NCBI GenBank assembly: GCA_041600415.1
Contig: JBFIKF010000006.1
Span: 211,107 to 275,106, forward strand
Source of the DNA: JBFJKD01 sp041600415
GTDB taxonomy: Bacteria; Pseudomonadota; Gammaproteobacteria; Pseudomonadales; Porticoccaceae
DNA length: 64,000 nt
Direction: 5' to 3'
A model generated the notes under the pieces. The model was not told the origin of the DNA and made no database searches. It worked only from the letters and a program-made list of their open reading frames with translations. Positions 8,491-16,901 of the stretch are shown piece by piece. Position numbers and translations under genes: made by a program. The number at the start of each line of letters is the position of its first letter. Position 1 is the stretch's first letter.

Positions 8491-9372
8491 GTGAATGTTG
8501 TTATCCTTTTTGCGACGACGGTATTGATCTGGGGCTCGACCTGGCTGGCGGTCAAATGGCAGCTGGGAGCAGTGGACCCAGGGGCGTCGGTGTTGTACCG
8601 CAACGGCATCGCCACGGTACTGTTATTCGCCTGGTGTATTGCGCGAGGCGTATCGCTACGCTTTGCCCTGCGCGACCACCTGGTATTTATGTTTCTCGGT
8701 GTTTTTCTGTTTTCGGTCAATTACTGGCTGGTGTATCAGGCCGCCGCTTTTTTAACCACTGGACTCATCGCCGTGGTGTTTTCGACCATCGTATTTTTTA
8801 ATCTGTTTACGGCGCGACTAATGCTGGGTTACCGTATCAATCTCACCGCGGTATGGGGAGCCCTGGTCGGAATAAGCGGCATTGTTTTACTGTTCTCCGG
8901 GGAGCTGTCGGAGCTGTCACTGCAGGACAAGAGTCTGACCGGACTGTTGATTGCACTGACCGCAACCCTGTGCGCCTCAATCGGCAGCGTTACCGCCACC
9001 TATATCGGCACCAACCGCTCCATCCCGGTAATTCCGTACAACGCCTGGGGCTTGTTCTACGGCTGCGCGGCATTATTTATTGCGCTGGCGGCATCTGGCA
9101 CACCATTCGCGTTTGAACAGACTGCGCGCTATACGTTGTCGCTGTTATATCTCGGCATATTCGGCACGGCGGTCGCTTTTGTGTGTTACCTGAAACTGAT
9201 CGGTCTGGTAGGTCCAGACAAGGCTGGCTACGCCTTTCTGATGTTCCCGGTAGTAGCCCTCGCGCTTTCGACTATTTTTGAAAATTATCAGTGGTCCGCA
9301 ACTGGCTTGCTCGGGCTGGCATTGATTATCGCAGGCAGTTACCTGGCGCTACGGGCAAAACGTCATCCGTGA
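8491..9372 (+). CDS. EamA/DMT-superfamily transporter
   Basis: A 293-residue, very hydrophobic protein with about ten membrane helices in two EamA repeats. The first opens VILFATTVLIWGSTWLAVKW and the second opens after LTGLLIALTATLCASIGSV. It ends in a short basic tail RAKRHP. Drug/metabolite transporters of this kind export amino acids or other small metabolites, and the substrate is not predictable here. The start is a GTG at 8491. It ends 6 bases before the convergent rsmJ stop, so the two 3' ends nearly touch. Confidence 0.88.
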   Translation: MNVVILFATTVLIWGSTWLAVKWQLGAVDPGASVLYRNGIATVLLFAWCIARGVSLRFALRDHLVFMFLGVFLFSVNYWLVYQAAAFLTTGLIAVVFSTIVFFNLFTARLMLGYRINLTAVWGALVGISGIVLLFSGELSELSLQDKSLTGLLIALTATLCASIGSVTATYIGTNRSIPVIPYNAWGLFYGCAALFIALAASGTPFAFEQTARYTLSLLYLGIFGTAVAFVCYLKLIGLVGPDKAGYAFLMFPVVALALSTIFENYQWSATGLLGLALIIAGSYLALRAKRHP

Positions 9373-9378
9373 ATAATA

Positions 9379-10182
9379 TTAGTCCGGTATTTTACGCAGG
9401 GGGTAAATATCGTAGCGGGTGCTTTTTCCCGCAAGACTGTAGCCAGGGCGTACCGCTCCAAGCACCGGCGCGAGGCGCGGTCGCTTGACCACCACTCGGT
9501 AACGCGCACAATTTAGCGCCTCAGCCAGCAATTGCTCTGCATCATCATCAGCGCCAACAATTTCCTGAAGCACTGCCATTTCTTTTTTTACGCTGGCGCT
9601 TTTGCTGCGCTCGGGAAACATGGGGTCGAGGTAAATAACGTCTGGACGCTCAGTGGCGGCAAGTTGACCTAACCAGCCTCTGCCGTCCCCTGCCACCTGA
9701 GTCAACCGCGCCAATATGGCCCGCAACGCCGGGTCATGTTGCGCGCCAAGTGCCGCCCGCGCCAAACCGTCGGCAAGCAATGTCGCTACTACTGGGTGGC
9801 GCTCCATCATCCACACCCGAGCCCCCAGCGTTGCGAGCACGAATCCGTCGCGACCCAGTCCCGCAGTGAGATCCGCAACGGCCAGGGTGCGCCCACCTTT
9901 CATGCCGATAGCCCTGGCAATTGCCTGACCGCGTCCCCCGCCGAAGCGACGGCGGTGCGCCAGCGCGCCATCAACGAAGTCGCAGCGCACCCGCACCGAT
10001 TTGGGCCCACCACTACGCATGCTCACGCCATCATCTGCGATCTCGAGAACATAGTCGCCAGCGCGCCACTCGCGACGGCTAACATTTTCTCGCCCGATGA
10101 TTAGTGGTAACGCAAGCTCAGCGGCAAGGCGTTCACCCTGGGGCAGAAAGAACGGATCACAGCAAACAGCAAAGATGGGCAT
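9379..10182 (-). CDS. rsmJ: 16S rRNA (guanine1516-N2)-methyltransferase RsmJ
   Basis: A 267-residue SAM-dependent methyltransferase that modifies G1516 of 16S rRNA. It has the SAM-binding stretch VADLTAGLGRDGFVLA and the acidic WMMERHPVVATLL strand. The catalytic-type motif is YLDPMFPERSKSASVKKEM, and the family ending RVVVKRP...KSTRYDIYPL is present. The ATG at 10182 is preferred, because the frame extends 15 bases further to a GTG without a ribosome site. A strong hairpin terminator of the upstream gene lies just before its start. Confidence 0.92.
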   Translation of the reverse strand: MPIFAVCCDPFFLPQGERLAAELALPLIIGRENVSRREWRAGDYVLEIADDGVSMRSGGPKSVRVRCDFVDGALAHRRRFGGGRGQAIARAIGMKGGRTLAVADLTAGLGRDGFVLATLGARVWMMERHPVVATLLADGLARAALGAQHDPALRAILARLTQVAGDGRGWLGQLAATERPDVIYLDPMFPERSKSASVKKEMAVLQEIVGADDDAEQLLAEALNCARYRVVVKRPRLAPVLGAVRPGYSLAGKSTRYDIYPLRKIPD

Positions 10183-10200
10183 CAGCGTAATTAACACACT

Positions 10201-10230
10201 AAAAAAAGGGGGTATTCCCCCCTTTTTTTA
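10201..10230 (-). terminator. Rho-independent terminator (bidirectional-looking) after the OmpA-like lipoprotein
   Basis: A run of A, a G-run, a short TATT loop, a C-run and a run of T occupy 10201-10230. It lies 18 bases past the stop of the minus-strand lipoprotein gene at 10248 and just upstream of rsmJ. The symmetry would allow it to act in either direction, but only the minus-strand gene needs it. Confidence 0.85.
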
Positions 10231-10247
10231 TCGTGGCGAGCCAACCA

Positions 10248-10898
10248 TTACTGCATGGGCACCAGTTCGAGTTCGACGCGGCGGTTAGCCTGGCGACCCT
10301 GTTCGGTGTCATTGCCCGCAACGGGATAGCGCTCGCCATAACCGGTCACCATAACCCGACCCGCCATCACCCCATAGGAGATCAGTAATTGACCGACGCT
10401 GTTGGCGCGACGCTCCGAGAGGGTCTGATTAGAGCTGTCATCACCCACGGAATCCGTGTGGCCAGCAACGCGGATGCTGGTTTTGTCGAACTCCTTGAGC
10501 ACCACAGCCACCGACTCGAGAGTGCTATAAAAGGCAGAGCGGACATCGTATCGGCCAGAGTCAAATGTAATGCTGCCCGGCATCACCAGGCGAATATTAT
10601 CCCCATCGCGCACCACGCGCACGCCTGTACCTTCGAGTTTGGTACGCAGTGCGGCTTCTTGTTTATCCATATAGAAGCCAACTCCACCACCGATGGCGGC
10701 GCCACCAGTTGCACCGATTAACGCACCTTTACCGCGGTCTTTTTTACTGGAGGTTGCGGCGCCAATTACCGCTCCGGCCACAGCACCAATACCTGCACCC
10801 TTGGCAGTGTTACTGACTTTTTGCTCGCCAGTGTAGGGATCGGTGGACATACAGCCAACCAACAGTAGTACCATCCCGGCAATAAGTATTTTCTTCAT
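10248..10898 (-). CDS. Glycine-zipper OmpA-family lipoprotein (YiaD-like)
   Basis: A 216-residue outer-membrane lipoprotein. MKKILIAGMVLLLVGC is a clear lipoprotein signal with the modified cysteine at 16. It is followed by a glycine-zipper stretch (GAGIGAVAGAVIGAA, GALIGATGGAAIGGGVG) and a C-terminal OmpA domain with the peptidoglycan-binding AGHTDSVGDDSSNQTLSERRA and NRRVELELVP motifs. Such proteins tie the outer membrane to the peptidoglycan. The start at 10898 is fixed by GAGGAAAATATC directly upstream. The frame is open 27 codons further, but that stretch has no signal-peptide character. It is divergent from the leucine-rich lipoprotein gene. Confidence 0.92.
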   Translation of the reverse strand: MKKILIAGMVLLLVGCMSTDPYTGEQKVSNTAKGAGIGAVAGAVIGAATSSKKDRGKGALIGATGGAAIGGGVGFYMDKQEAALRTKLEGTGVRVVRDGDNIRLVMPGSITFDSGRYDVRSAFYSTLESVAVVLKEFDKTSIRVAGHTDSVGDDSSNQTLSERRANSVGQLLISYGVMAGRVMVTGYGERYPVAGNDTEQGRQANRRVELELVPMQ

Positions 10899-11065
10899 GA
10901 TATTTTCCTCAAGTTTATCAAATAGTGGGGGACTCTCCCCCTCTGCGATCAAACATCTAGTGTTACTGGTGGCTGTCACACCGCAATTCGACCATCATAG
11001 CCATGTACGGGTGCGAGGGCTAGAATACAGCACCATAATAAATACGGAAAACAGGAGTAGCTCTC

Positions 11066-11503
11066 ATGCCACGTTTGATTCTGATCACCATTGTGCTGTT
11101 AGTCCCGCTGCTGACGAGCTGCCGCAACTACCTGTTTACCGTTAACGAGCGGGAAGTCTATACGCCGCCCAAAGTATTTACCGACTACCGCGTTGTGGAT
11201 GCCGCCCTCGGGGCCTGCCTTTCACAAACACTGACTGACCTCAATATTACCCGGCCAGCCCAGTTAACTCGACTGGTGTGCACCCACGCCAATATTGCCG
11301 ACCTTTCCGGGCTAGAAATTTTTACCGGCCTGGCGCAGCTTAATCTGGCGCACAATCGCCTTACTGACATTAAGCAGTTGCTCTATCTGAACAATCTGAC
11401 GGGAGTCGACCTGAGCGGCAATCCCGATCTGACTTGCGCGGATGCTCTGTTGCTACAAGCTCACACAGACCGGTTGCAGCTCCCGTCACACTGCCAGGAC
11501 TGA
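11066..11503 (+). CDS. Small lipoprotein with leucine-rich repeats
   Basis: A 145-residue protein. MPRLILITIVLLVPLLTSC is a lipoprotein signal (Cys19), and AGGAG lies 8 bases before the ATG. The mature part contains two to three leucine-rich repeats of the SDS22/internalin type: ITRPAQLTRLVCTHANIADL, SGLEIFTGLAQLNLAHNRLTD and IKQLLYLNNLTGVDLSGNP. It ends with cysteines that could form a disulfide cap. I do not recognise a named family. Leucine-rich repeats normally bind proteins, so an envelope scaffold or binding role is likely. It stands alone between divergent and convergent neighbours. Confidence 0.8.
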   Translation: MPRLILITIVLLVPLLTSCRNYLFTVNEREVYTPPKVFTDYRVVDAALGACLSQTLTDLNITRPAQLTRLVCTHANIADLSGLEIFTGLAQLNLAHNRLTDIKQLLYLNNLTGVDLSGNPDLTCADALLLQAHTDRLQLPSHCQD

Positions 11504-11676
11504 ACTTAAACCAAACATCCACAGTAAACGGAGCCCGCCAAGTTTTGGTTGACATCACTTACCCACAGTTTCTGTGGATAAGTTTGTGGACTGCATCTAC
11601 ACAACCGCCCCAAACCCGCCGTTGTCATGGCATAGCTATAAAATGGTCAAAATTTCGACAAATTTCTATGCTATAT

Positions 11677-11720
11677 AAATCAAAGAGTTAGGTGATCCAA
11701 ACCACAAAATCAAAGGGTTA
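11677..11720. repeat. Two 14-base direct repeats, 30-base spacing
   Basis: AAATCAAAGAGTTA (11677-11690) and AAATCAAAGGGTTA (11707-11720) differ at one base and start 30 bases apart. They lie in the A+T-rich part of the DnaA-box region. Confidence 0.7.
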
Positions 11721-11730
11721 TGAAGCTTTT

Positions 11731-11753
11731 CCAAAACCTGCGTGAGGTTTTGG
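11731..11753. repeat. Perfect 9-bp inverted repeat
   Basis: CCAAAACCT (11731-11739) and AGGTTTTGG (11745-11753) are separated by GCGTG. No T run follows on either strand, so a protein-binding site or cruciform is as likely as a terminator. Confidence 0.6.
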
Positions 11754-11865
11754 TAATAACTGTGGACAATTCAACCCCTAAAACGTCGAAGGGCAGGTAC
11801 TTCCACTTCAATAACGCCATATGTCATGCACGTAACAATTTATTTTTGAACGGGAAACAGTTGGC

Positions 11866-12579
11866 TCAGTCGAATTGAACGCCCAGACGACGGCCGACAA
11901 TCTCGTAGGACTCAACCACGTTGCCCAGATTTTGACGAAAGCGATCCTTGTCCAGTTTCTCCCGCGTGTCCACGTCCCAGAGACGACAGCCATCGGCTGA
12001 AAATTCGTCGCCAAGTATCACCTCGCCCTGATACAGGCCGAACTCCAGCTTGAAATCCACCAGTAACATATTCCCCTGGCGAAACAGGTTTCGCAGAATA
12101 TCGTTAACCGCGAACGATAGACGTTTCATTACCTGCAACTGTTCGGCGCGCGCCCAGCCAAAGGTTTCGATATGGTATTCGTTAATCATCGGATCGCCGA
12201 GTTCGTCATTTTTGAGAAAAAATTCCAACGTCGGTGGCACCAACTCCTGCCCCTCCGCAATGCCGAGTCGGCGGCACAGACTTCCAGCGGCAACATTGCG
12301 AACCACACACTCCACGGGAATCATCTGCAATCGTTTGACCAGCGACTCCCGCGCCGACAACAGCGACTCAAAGTGCGTGGGAATGCCGCCCGTCGCGAGT
12401 TTGTCCATAATAAAAGCGTTGAATTTGTTGTTCACCATACCTTTGCGATCGAGCTGCTCGACTTTTTTGCCATCAAACGCCGACGTATCGTCGCGAAACA
12501 GCAATACCAATAAATCTGGGTCGTCCGTCGCGTACACCGACTTGGCTTTACCCCGATACAATTCTGCACCCTTTTCCAT
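11866..12579 (-). CDS. purC: SAICAR synthetase PurC
   Basis: A 237-residue enzyme, the same length as E. coli PurC. It joins aspartate to CAIR with ATP in purine synthesis. Visible motifs are YRGKAKSVYATDDPD, RDDTSAFDGKK, VECVVRNVAAGSLCRR and the nucleotide/metal segment LVDFKLEFG followed by GDEFSADGCRLWD. The start at 12579 (MEKGAELYRGK) matches the family N-terminus. The frame runs 15 codons further without similarity. It follows an MBL hydrolase, bamC and dapA on the same strand, an order conserved in Pseudomonas. Confidence 0.95.
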   Translation of the reverse strand: MEKGAELYRGKAKSVYATDDPDLLVLLFRDDTSAFDGKKVEQLDRKGMVNNKFNAFIMDKLATGGIPTHFESLLSARESLVKRLQMIPVECVVRNVAAGSLCRRLGIAEGQELVPPTLEFFLKNDELGDPMINEYHIETFGWARAEQLQVMKRLSFAVNDILRNLFRQGNMLLVDFKLEFGLYQGEVILGDEFSADGCRLWDVDTREKLDKDRFRQNLGNVVESYEIVGRRLGVQFD

Positions 12580-12636
12580 CAATATGTCCGCCTCTTTAAA
12601 GTCTGTGTTACGACAGTTGCACACGTCCTGGCCTGC

Positions 12637-13395
12637 TCATTCGAGCACCTGCCAGGGGAAACCGGCATCCTGGCAGGCATACACCACGCTCGGCACAGCT
12701 GCGGCAAACTCACCCACCTGGTCGCGTACCCGATCGGGGTGATTGTTTTGTCGGCTGATGTGCCCCAACACCAAGGTGCGTAACCGACCGACATTGATGG
12801 CCCCCAGCAGCGCCGCTGCCTGCCCGTTGTTCAAATGCCCCCAATCACCACCCACCCGACGTTTCAACGGATAGGGATAAGGTCCATTAGCCAGCATTTC
12901 CGTATCGTGGTTGGCCTCCAGCAACAGGCCATCGCAGTCGCGATAACGGTCCACCACATGGGCGCTGATACTACCCAAATCAGTAAGTATACCAAGGCAG
13001 TTATCGGGGCTGCGAAACACAAACTGCACGGGCTCGCGCGCGTCGTGGGGCACTGCCACCGGCTCCACCCGCAGCTCACCAACGCGCAACTCCTGCATAT
13101 CGGCGACATGGGTGATGCGGACACGGGCCGCTGCACCCGCCGCTTGCGCCGTGCCAGCTGTCATCATCACTGGAATATTGTAGCGACGCGCAAGCGGCAT
13201 AACACCGCGCAGGTGATCGCCGTGCTCATGGGTCACCAGAATGGCGGTCAATTGTTCGGGATGGCAATTGAGTCGCGCCAGGCGCAGCTCGGTTTCGCGA
13301 ATGGAAAACCCGCAATCCACCAGCACGCAGGTATCGCGGCACTCCACCAGCGTGGCGTTGCCTTTGCTGCCACTACCGAGGGAAGCGAAGCGCAC
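12637..13395 (-). CDS. Metallo-beta-lactamase-fold hydrolase (YycJ/WalJ-like)
   Basis: A 252-residue MBL-fold protein with SLGSGSKGNATLVE at the N-terminus, the metal motif THEHGDHLRG, the further ligand ILTDLGSIS and the C-terminal VLGHISRQNN histidine. The SGSKGN start is typical of the YycJ group, proposed as phosphodiesterases or nucleases. The substrate is unknown. It starts 6 bases after the bamC stop and precedes purC by 57 bases, so the dapA-bamC-MBL-purC group is probably one transcript. Confidence 0.88.
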   Translation of the reverse strand: MRFASLGSGSKGNATLVECRDTCVLVDCGFSIRETELRLARLNCHPEQLTAILVTHEHGDHLRGVMPLARRYNIPVMMTAGTAQAAGAAARVRITHVADMQELRVGELRVEPVAVPHDAREPVQFVFRSPDNCLGILTDLGSISAHVVDRYRDCDGLLLEANHDTEMLANGPYPYPLKRRVGGDWGHLNNGQAAALLGAINVGRLRTLVLGHISRQNNHPDRVRDQVGEFAAAVPSVVYACQDAGFPWQVLE

Positions 13396-13401
13396 GATTG
13401 C

Positions 13402-14472
13402 TCAGGACAGGTTGGCGCGAATCTTCTTTAACAGGCGCAGCGCCTGCGTGCGCTCAACTGCACCCTGCTCCGCATCGGTTACGCGCACCTGCACTCCCCC
13501 ATCGCCGGCCCGTACCCGCACCTGATAGTTAGCCCCGAGGGGCGCACTCGCGTCCTCCGCCAGGCCCAGCCAACGCTTAAAAAACCCAGGCCCTTCCTCT
13601 TCTTCGCTATCCCCATAATGGACGTCGATAATACCGGCAGTGCGATCTTGATCGACAATGCTAAAACCTTCACGCGAGACCGCGTAACCTACCGATGCCC
13701 AGGCGCGATTGTAGTCGAGCTTGACCAACAGATAGGGTTCGCCATTTTTGGGTGCGACCACATCTACCTTGGAACCACCACCTATCGACTGCGCTAACAG
13801 GGACACGGTACCGCTGGAAAGATCACCAGCCAGGGCATTGGCCATAACTTCCGCCATGCTTTGCTCGCGATCATCACTGGTGGAGCGCTCCGGCCACGCC
13901 GGCGTGGCCACGCTGTCCACCCCGGTCTGCGAATGTAGAATGCTAATTTCCGTGCTCTTGAGCTGCACTCCCTGCTCGATTCGGAAGCGATAGCGGTGTT
14001 TGGCCGTGTTATCGTTTTGTAATTGCACCCATTCCGTTTCGATGACCCCCGCGGGGGCGTCGGCCACTGCCGTGGGAATGCCATTGCTGTTAAGAATATT
14101 GCGCACGCGGGGCCAAACTTCCCCGGGGGTACGATTGATTAAAATCCAGCGCTTGCCCCCCAGCGACTGAATTTTTACTTCCTGCTCCAGTAAATTGCTC
14201 GACACCGACTGCGGGCGTGGCACTGCGGCAGTTTCATCGAGAATGGATGTCTCGGGAATAGTTGGCACTACATAGAGTTGACCCAACGCGCCTTTATCCA
14301 GATCTTCCGGCACTACTATCGGCGCCATTTCACGAGCTTCGCGATAGTCGTCGCCACGGTTACGCAACGCGCCATCATCGCTAAACAGTCCGCAACCGCT
14401 AAGACTCAGAGTTATACCCGCCAGGGCTACGCTCAACTTCACTGCGGGGTTTACTAGACACTTTCTGCTCAT
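13402..14472 (-). CDS. bamC: Outer-membrane assembly lipoprotein BamC
   Basis: A 356-residue lipoprotein of the BAM complex, which folds beta-barrels into the outer membrane. MSRKCLVNPAVKLSVALAGI with the following lipobox LSLSGC gives the lipidated cysteine near residue 27. After it come an extended region with VVPEDLDKGALGQLYVVP, the BamC N-terminal hallmark that contacts BamD, and two helix-grip domains of which the second ends FFKRWLGLAEDASAPLGANY. It lies next to dapA as in E. coli and Pseudomonas. The start at 14472 is chosen because the signal peptide begins there, although the frame is open for 70 more codons. Confidence 0.92.
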   Translation of the reverse strand: MSRKCLVNPAVKLSVALAGITLSLSGCGLFSDDGALRNRGDDYREAREMAPIVVPEDLDKGALGQLYVVPTIPETSILDETAAVPRPQSVSSNLLEQEVKIQSLGGKRWILINRTPGEVWPRVRNILNSNGIPTAVADAPAGVIETEWVQLQNDNTAKHRYRFRIEQGVQLKSTEISILHSQTGVDSVATPAWPERSTSDDREQSMAEVMANALAGDLSSGTVSLLAQSIGGGSKVDVVAPKNGEPYLLVKLDYNRAWASVGYAVSREGFSIVDQDRTAGIIDVHYGDSEEEEGPGFFKRWLGLAEDASAPLGANYQVRVRAGDGGVQVRVTDAEQGAVERTQALRLLKKIRANLS

Positions 14473-14561
14473 ATTGGCATCGTTTCCTGGTGCTGATAGT
14501 GGAGTCACGGTAGTCCTGGTGAACTGTAATCTGTGTCGCTGACCTGTATCGCCCAAGTCTG

Positions 14562-15443
14562 CTATAAAATCCCGGCGTTGTGCATAACCGCCCGCACTGC
14601 CGGACGCAACTCCTCGGACAAGGGCGTCAGGGGCAAACGAATGGCATCCTGAGACATCCAGCCCATTTCCGCCACCACCCATTTAACCACAATCGGGTTC
14701 GACTCAAAAAACAGCGCGTTGTGCACCGGCCGCAGAGCCTCATCAATCGCCCGTGCCCGTTGTGCGTCCCCGGCGAGTGCCGCAGCGCAGGCATCCGCCA
14801 TGAGTCGCGGTACCACGTTGGCAGTCACTGAAATATTGCCTTTACCCCCGAGCAGCATCAACTCGACCGCAGTAAAATCGTCCCCCGAATAGACAGCGAA
14901 CTCGGAGGGACACTGCTCAATCAACCACTGTGCCCGCTCCAGCTCGCCAGTCGCCTCCTTAATACCGACAATATTATCCACCTGGGCCAGACGCCACACG
15001 GTTTCCTGCAGCATGTCGCAGGCGGTGCGTCCCGGCACATTGTAGAGAATTTGCGGAATATCCACCGCCTCGGCGATTGCGCGAAAATGCCGGTACAAAC
15101 CCTCCTGGGTGGGCTTGTTGTAATACGGCACCACCAGTAAACAGGCATCCGCGCCGTTATCTCTGGCGCCGTGAGTTAGTTCGATGGCTTCCTGTGTACT
15201 ATTGGCGCCAGTGCCAGCGATAACGGGCACCCGCCCCGCCGCGCGCTGTGCACAGGTATGCACCACCCGGAGGTGCTCATCCACTGACAAGGTTGCCGAC
15301 TCGCCGGTCGTGCCCACCGCGACAATAGCACCGGTGCCCTGCTCTATATGCCAGTCCACCAGACGCCCGAGCGCTTCCCAATCCACATCCAGGGTATCCG
15401 GCAACATCGGGGTAACCAGTGCAACGATACTGCCGGTGATCAT
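14562..15443 (-). CDS. dapA: 4-Hydroxy-tetrahydrodipicolinate synthase DapA
   Basis: A 293-residue aldolase-fold enzyme that condenses pyruvate with aspartate semialdehyde, the entry step to diaminopimelate and lysine. It shows VGTTGESATL (pyruvate carboxylate binding), QILYNVPGRT with the catalytic Tyr, and the Schiff-base Lys in IVGIKEATG. MITGSIVALVTPM at 15443 is the normal start, and eight upstream codons in frame are not conserved. It precedes bamC by 89 bases. Confidence 0.95.
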   Translation of the reverse strand: MITGSIVALVTPMLPDTLDVDWEALGRLVDWHIEQGTGAIVAVGTTGESATLSVDEHLRVVHTCAQRAAGRVPVIAGTGANSTQEAIELTHGARDNGADACLLVVPYYNKPTQEGLYRHFRAIAEAVDIPQILYNVPGRTACDMLQETVWRLAQVDNIVGIKEATGELERAQWLIEQCPSEFAVYSGDDFTAVELMLLGGKGNISVTANVVPRLMADACAAALAGDAQRARAIDEALRPVHNALFFESNPIVVKWVVAEMGWMSQDAIRLPLTPLSEELRPAVRAVMHNAGIL

Positions 15444-15517
15444 TATGCTGCTCCGCAAAAAAGGCAATGGTACTGAGGTGAATTGGTGGGCACAAGCGCC
15501 GCCGCCCGAATGGACAA

Positions 15518-16477
15518 TTAATTCGGTTTTTTGGCCCTTTTTCGGCCCTTGCGTTTGCGCTTCTTCGGATAAACTGACTCCGCACCGGGCGGCCTGGTTT
15601 TAAAACGGCGATGCACCCACAGATACTGCTCCGGGGTGGCGCGAATAAATACCTCGATAATGTTGTTAATGCGGCTCGCATCGGCCACGTCATCCCCGGA
15701 TGGAAAATTTTCCAACGGTGGATGTACTGTCACCCGATAATGACCGTTGGGGAGGCGCACATGGGTAAACGGCAAAACTTTCGCATTTCCCGCCCGTGCT
15801 AATTTAGCAGTAGCCGTTACGGACGCCGCGGGCACTCCGAAAAAAGGCGCGAAAACGCTTTGTTTTCTGCCGTAATCCTGGTCCGGCGCATACCAGATCA
15901 CCCGCCCTCTGCGCAGCGCTTTAAGAACGCCGCGCACATCCTCCCGGGGAAACACCGCGCAATCAGGGTTGTTTGACAGCCGTCCTTTTTGCTGTAGATA
16001 GTCGTACACCGGATTCCCGTGTGGGCGGTACATGCCATCCGTCGAATAGTAATGGGCCAGGATCTGCCCTCCCACTTCGAGGGTGGTGTAGTGCATGGCC
16101 ATGAGCAGCGCGCCCTGTCCGTTAAGCTGTTCCAGATGTTCGAGCCCGTGTAGCTCAAAACGTTTAGCAAAACGTCGCCACGGCCACCACCAGGCCATTG
16201 CTACTTCAAACAGGGAAATTCCCAGGTCTTCGAAATTTTTCCTTAGCAGGAGCTGCCGTTGATGAGTGGTTTTTTCTGGAAAGCACAGCTCAAGATTACG
16301 ACTGGCAACGGCGCGCCGAAATCCCCCTAACCGCAACAGTACTCGCCCCAGCCTGCGGCCCAACCACACCATTGCGCTGTACGGCAACAGGGCAGTGAGC
16401 CGCCATAGACCCATGCCGATCCAGGTGAGCCAATAGCGGGGATGGAGCAGGGAAAATTTAAAGCCAGGTGATTTCAT
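15518..16477 (-). CDS. Lipid A biosynthesis lauroyl/myristoyl acyltransferase (LpxL/LpxM family)
   Basis: A 319-residue inner-membrane acyltransferase that adds a secondary acyl chain to lipid A. It has one N-terminal membrane segment (about 18-40), the HX4E catalytic motif in MAMHYTTLEVG, the RPHGNPVYD substrate segment and WYAPDQDYG. The C-terminus is strongly basic (KKRKRKGRKRAKK). I cannot decide between LpxL and LpxM from sequence alone. It is on the same strand as dapA but 74 bases upstream of it, with its own candidate promoter. Confidence 0.88.
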   Translation of the reverse strand: MKSPGFKFSLLHPRYWLTWIGMGLWRLTALLPYSAMVWLGRRLGRVLLRLGGFRRAVASRNLELCFPEKTTHQRQLLLRKNFEDLGISLFEVAMAWWWPWRRFAKRFELHGLEHLEQLNGQGALLMAMHYTTLEVGGQILAHYYSTDGMYRPHGNPVYDYLQQKGRLSNNPDCAVFPREDVRGVLKALRRGRVIWYAPDQDYGRKQSVFAPFFGVPAASVTATAKLARAGNAKVLPFTHVRLPNGHYRVTVHPPLENFPSGDDVADASRINNIIEVFIRATPEQYLWVHRRFKTRPPGAESVYPKKRKRKGRKRAKKPN

Positions 16478-16503
16478 CGGCGCACTCGCGGCAAAGACGC
16501 GCC

Positions 16504-16531
16504 ATTATATAGCACCTGTCACATCGGTGAC
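16504..16531 (-). promoter_or_regulatory. Candidate sigma-70 promoter for the lipid A acyltransferase gene
   Basis: On the minus strand a perfect TATAAT (16504-16509) lies 26 bases upstream of the start codon at 16477. A weak -35, GTCACC (16526-16531), is 16 bases from it. Confidence 0.45.
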
Positions 16532-16564
16532 GGCCGCACACGACGTATCGGTTTGTGTCCCGGG

Positions 16565-16798
16565 TTAGCGGCGCAAGCACGCATCCAGATGTTCGACCAA
16601 CTCCGTCCAGTCCGAGTCATCCGCCAGCGCTTCGATCAAAAAAGCACGTTGCCCGGGATTCCAGAACGGCGCTTCGACCAGACTTAGAGCGGGATCCAGC
16701 GGACTATGCTGATCGATAAACTGCACAATCGCCAGTTCGGAGGATGGCAACCCAAGTTGATCGAATAACCCGGATAGCGTATGCGGCGATATATCCAT
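16565..16798 (-). CDS. DUF2789 family protein
   Basis: A 77-residue acidic protein. The segments HTLSGLFDQLGLPSSE, FIDQHSPL, EAPFWNPGQRAFL and EALADDSDW agree with what I remember of the DUF2789 family of proteobacteria. No function is known. It is read in the same direction as the acyltransferase gene but 87 bases upstream of it. Confidence 0.8.
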   Translation of the reverse strand: MDISPHTLSGLFDQLGLPSSELAIVQFIDQHSPLDPALSLVEAPFWNPGQRAFLIEALADDSDWTELVEHLDACLRR

Positions 16799-16901
16799 TT
16801 ACATACACCGTGCTGAAGTTGCGACCTTCGCCGCGCCAAGCCTGTAACGGGCTATGTGGTTAAGTTTTCAATACTTATTTGCCTTATGGCAATAATTTCA
16901 G

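Larger units (their letters stand above)
11515..11769. promoter_or_regulatory. Cluster of DnaA-box-like sites in the 362-base gap before purC
   Basis: The gap from 11504 to 11865 has no gene. It contains a perfect TTATCCACA DnaA box on the minus strand (11573-11581). A one-mismatch TTACCCACA (11559-11567) faces it across five bases. There are further boxes at 11761-11769 (minus, TTGTCCACA, one mismatch) and 11515-11523 (ACATCCACA, two mismatches). Between them is an A+T-rich stretch with direct repeats. The arrangement resembles DnaA-binding regions such as origins, datA or DARS, but neither dnaA nor gidA nor parAB is nearby. Confidence 0.5.
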
